NCBI GenBank assembly: GCA_001871075.1
Contig: MNUP01000041.1
Span: 1-12,761, forward strand
From: Candidatus Desantisbacteria bacterium CG1_02_49_89
GTDB lineage: Bacteria; Desantisbacteria; UBA1551
Direction: 5' to 3'
DNA length: 12,761 nt
The notes beneath the pieces are model-generated. The model was given only the letters and a program-made list of their open reading frames with translations, made no database searches and had not been told where the DNA came from. This document shows positions 12,538 through 12,761 of this stretch, piece after piece (position 1 is the stretch's first letter; every line of letters starts with the position of its first letter). A program made the translations under genes and the position numbers.

Positions 12538-12761
12538 GATTAGGCGAGCGCCAAGCTAAGCTGTGGCTAATCCAGTCAGTTGCAAATAACTGACCCAGAT
12601 AAGATTTGGCAGTCTGGTAGCAAGAAGCCAGAAAGGAAGGAGCAATCTTTCTTTTCTAAGCGGCTTGACAAAGTCCGCCTCGGGCGGGCGATGCAAAAGA
12701 CGGGTTGCAACGAAAGTGAATCCAGGTGTAGCTTCGTAAACATTAAAGGGTGAGGAGGGCG
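12538..12761 (+). ncRNA. Structured RNA, probably 5' part of a group II intron (runs off window)
   Basis: From 12480 on there is no open frame, but from 12538 one perfect helix follows another: GATTAG/CTAATC (12538-12543 with 12567-12572), GTCAGTT/AACTGAC (12575-12581 with 12588-12594), TCTGG/CCAGA (12613-12617 with 12628-12632), AGAAAG/CTTTCT as an alternative, GTCCGCC/GGCGGGC (12673-12679 with 12683-12689), TGCAA/TTGCA (12692-12696 with 12705-12709) and ACGAA/TTCGT (12710-12714 with 12733-12737). Purine-rich joiners such as AAAGTGAATCCAGG and AAAGGGTGAGGAGGGCG resemble domain I of bacterial group II introns as I remember them. The exact 5' boundary is unclear, and GTG at 12536-12538 may be the first intron bases. 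An intron-encoded reverse transcriptase would lie beyond 12761. Another large structured RNA cannot be excluded. Confidence 0.5.

Overview
The window is a stretch of chromosome from a diderm (Gram-negative-type) bacterium, most likely from an uncultured lineage such as Elusimicrobiota, Omnitrophota, Firestonebacteria or a neighbour. This placement is an inference. It rests on PorV/PorQ-type (UPF0164-like) outer-membrane proteins, large secreted proteins ending in FlgD-like C-terminal domains, a DUF362 ferredoxin protein, a DUF5679-like zinc ribbon, and gaps filled with short-period tandem repeats. All genes I can support read left to right.

Layout. Positions 1-279 are the 3' end of hisS. Then come a secreted seven-repeat beta-propeller protein with a FlgD-like tail (398-1870) and a PorV-like barrel protein (1916-2839). 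A central metabolic group follows: a xylose-isomerase-like TIM-barrel protein (3124-3858), an unrecognised protein that is probably also a TIM barrel (3977-4777), a 49-residue zinc-ribbon protein (4876-5025) and a DUF362 protein with two 4Fe-4S motifs (5169-6332). A second secreted-protein/PorV-like pair occupies 6459-10421. Its large protein has a matrixin-like domain with all three zinc-binding histidines replaced, several Ig/FN3-like modules and a FlgD-like tail. A DUF6941-like protein (10523-10954) and tRNA-Leu(CAG) (11068-11151) complete this part.

Right after the tRNA the sequence becomes AT-richer and changes in character. A clear sigma-70-type promoter overlaps a nested palindromic operator and drives a two-gene wHTH-nucleotidyltransferase (MNT) plus HEPN toxin-antitoxin module (11467-12479). 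The window ends inside a highly structured RNA that is probably the 5' part of a group II intron. This end looks like an accessory island next to a tRNA gene.

The most distinctive property is the gap sequence. Almost every gap from 280 to 11060 is built from 7-, 8-, 9- or 10-nt tandem words and small palindromes, and related words recur in several gaps, sometimes inverted. These elements have also entered genes. A heptamer array encodes much of the signal peptide of the first PorV-like protein. A palindrome-rich 87-nt segment appears to be inserted in frame in the signal peptide of the second. One stop codon (gene 3977-4777) lies in a repeat. The strongest leads are the pseudo-matrixin, the duplicated cargo/PorV arrangement, the repeat invasion of signal peptides, and the operator of the MNT-HEPN module.
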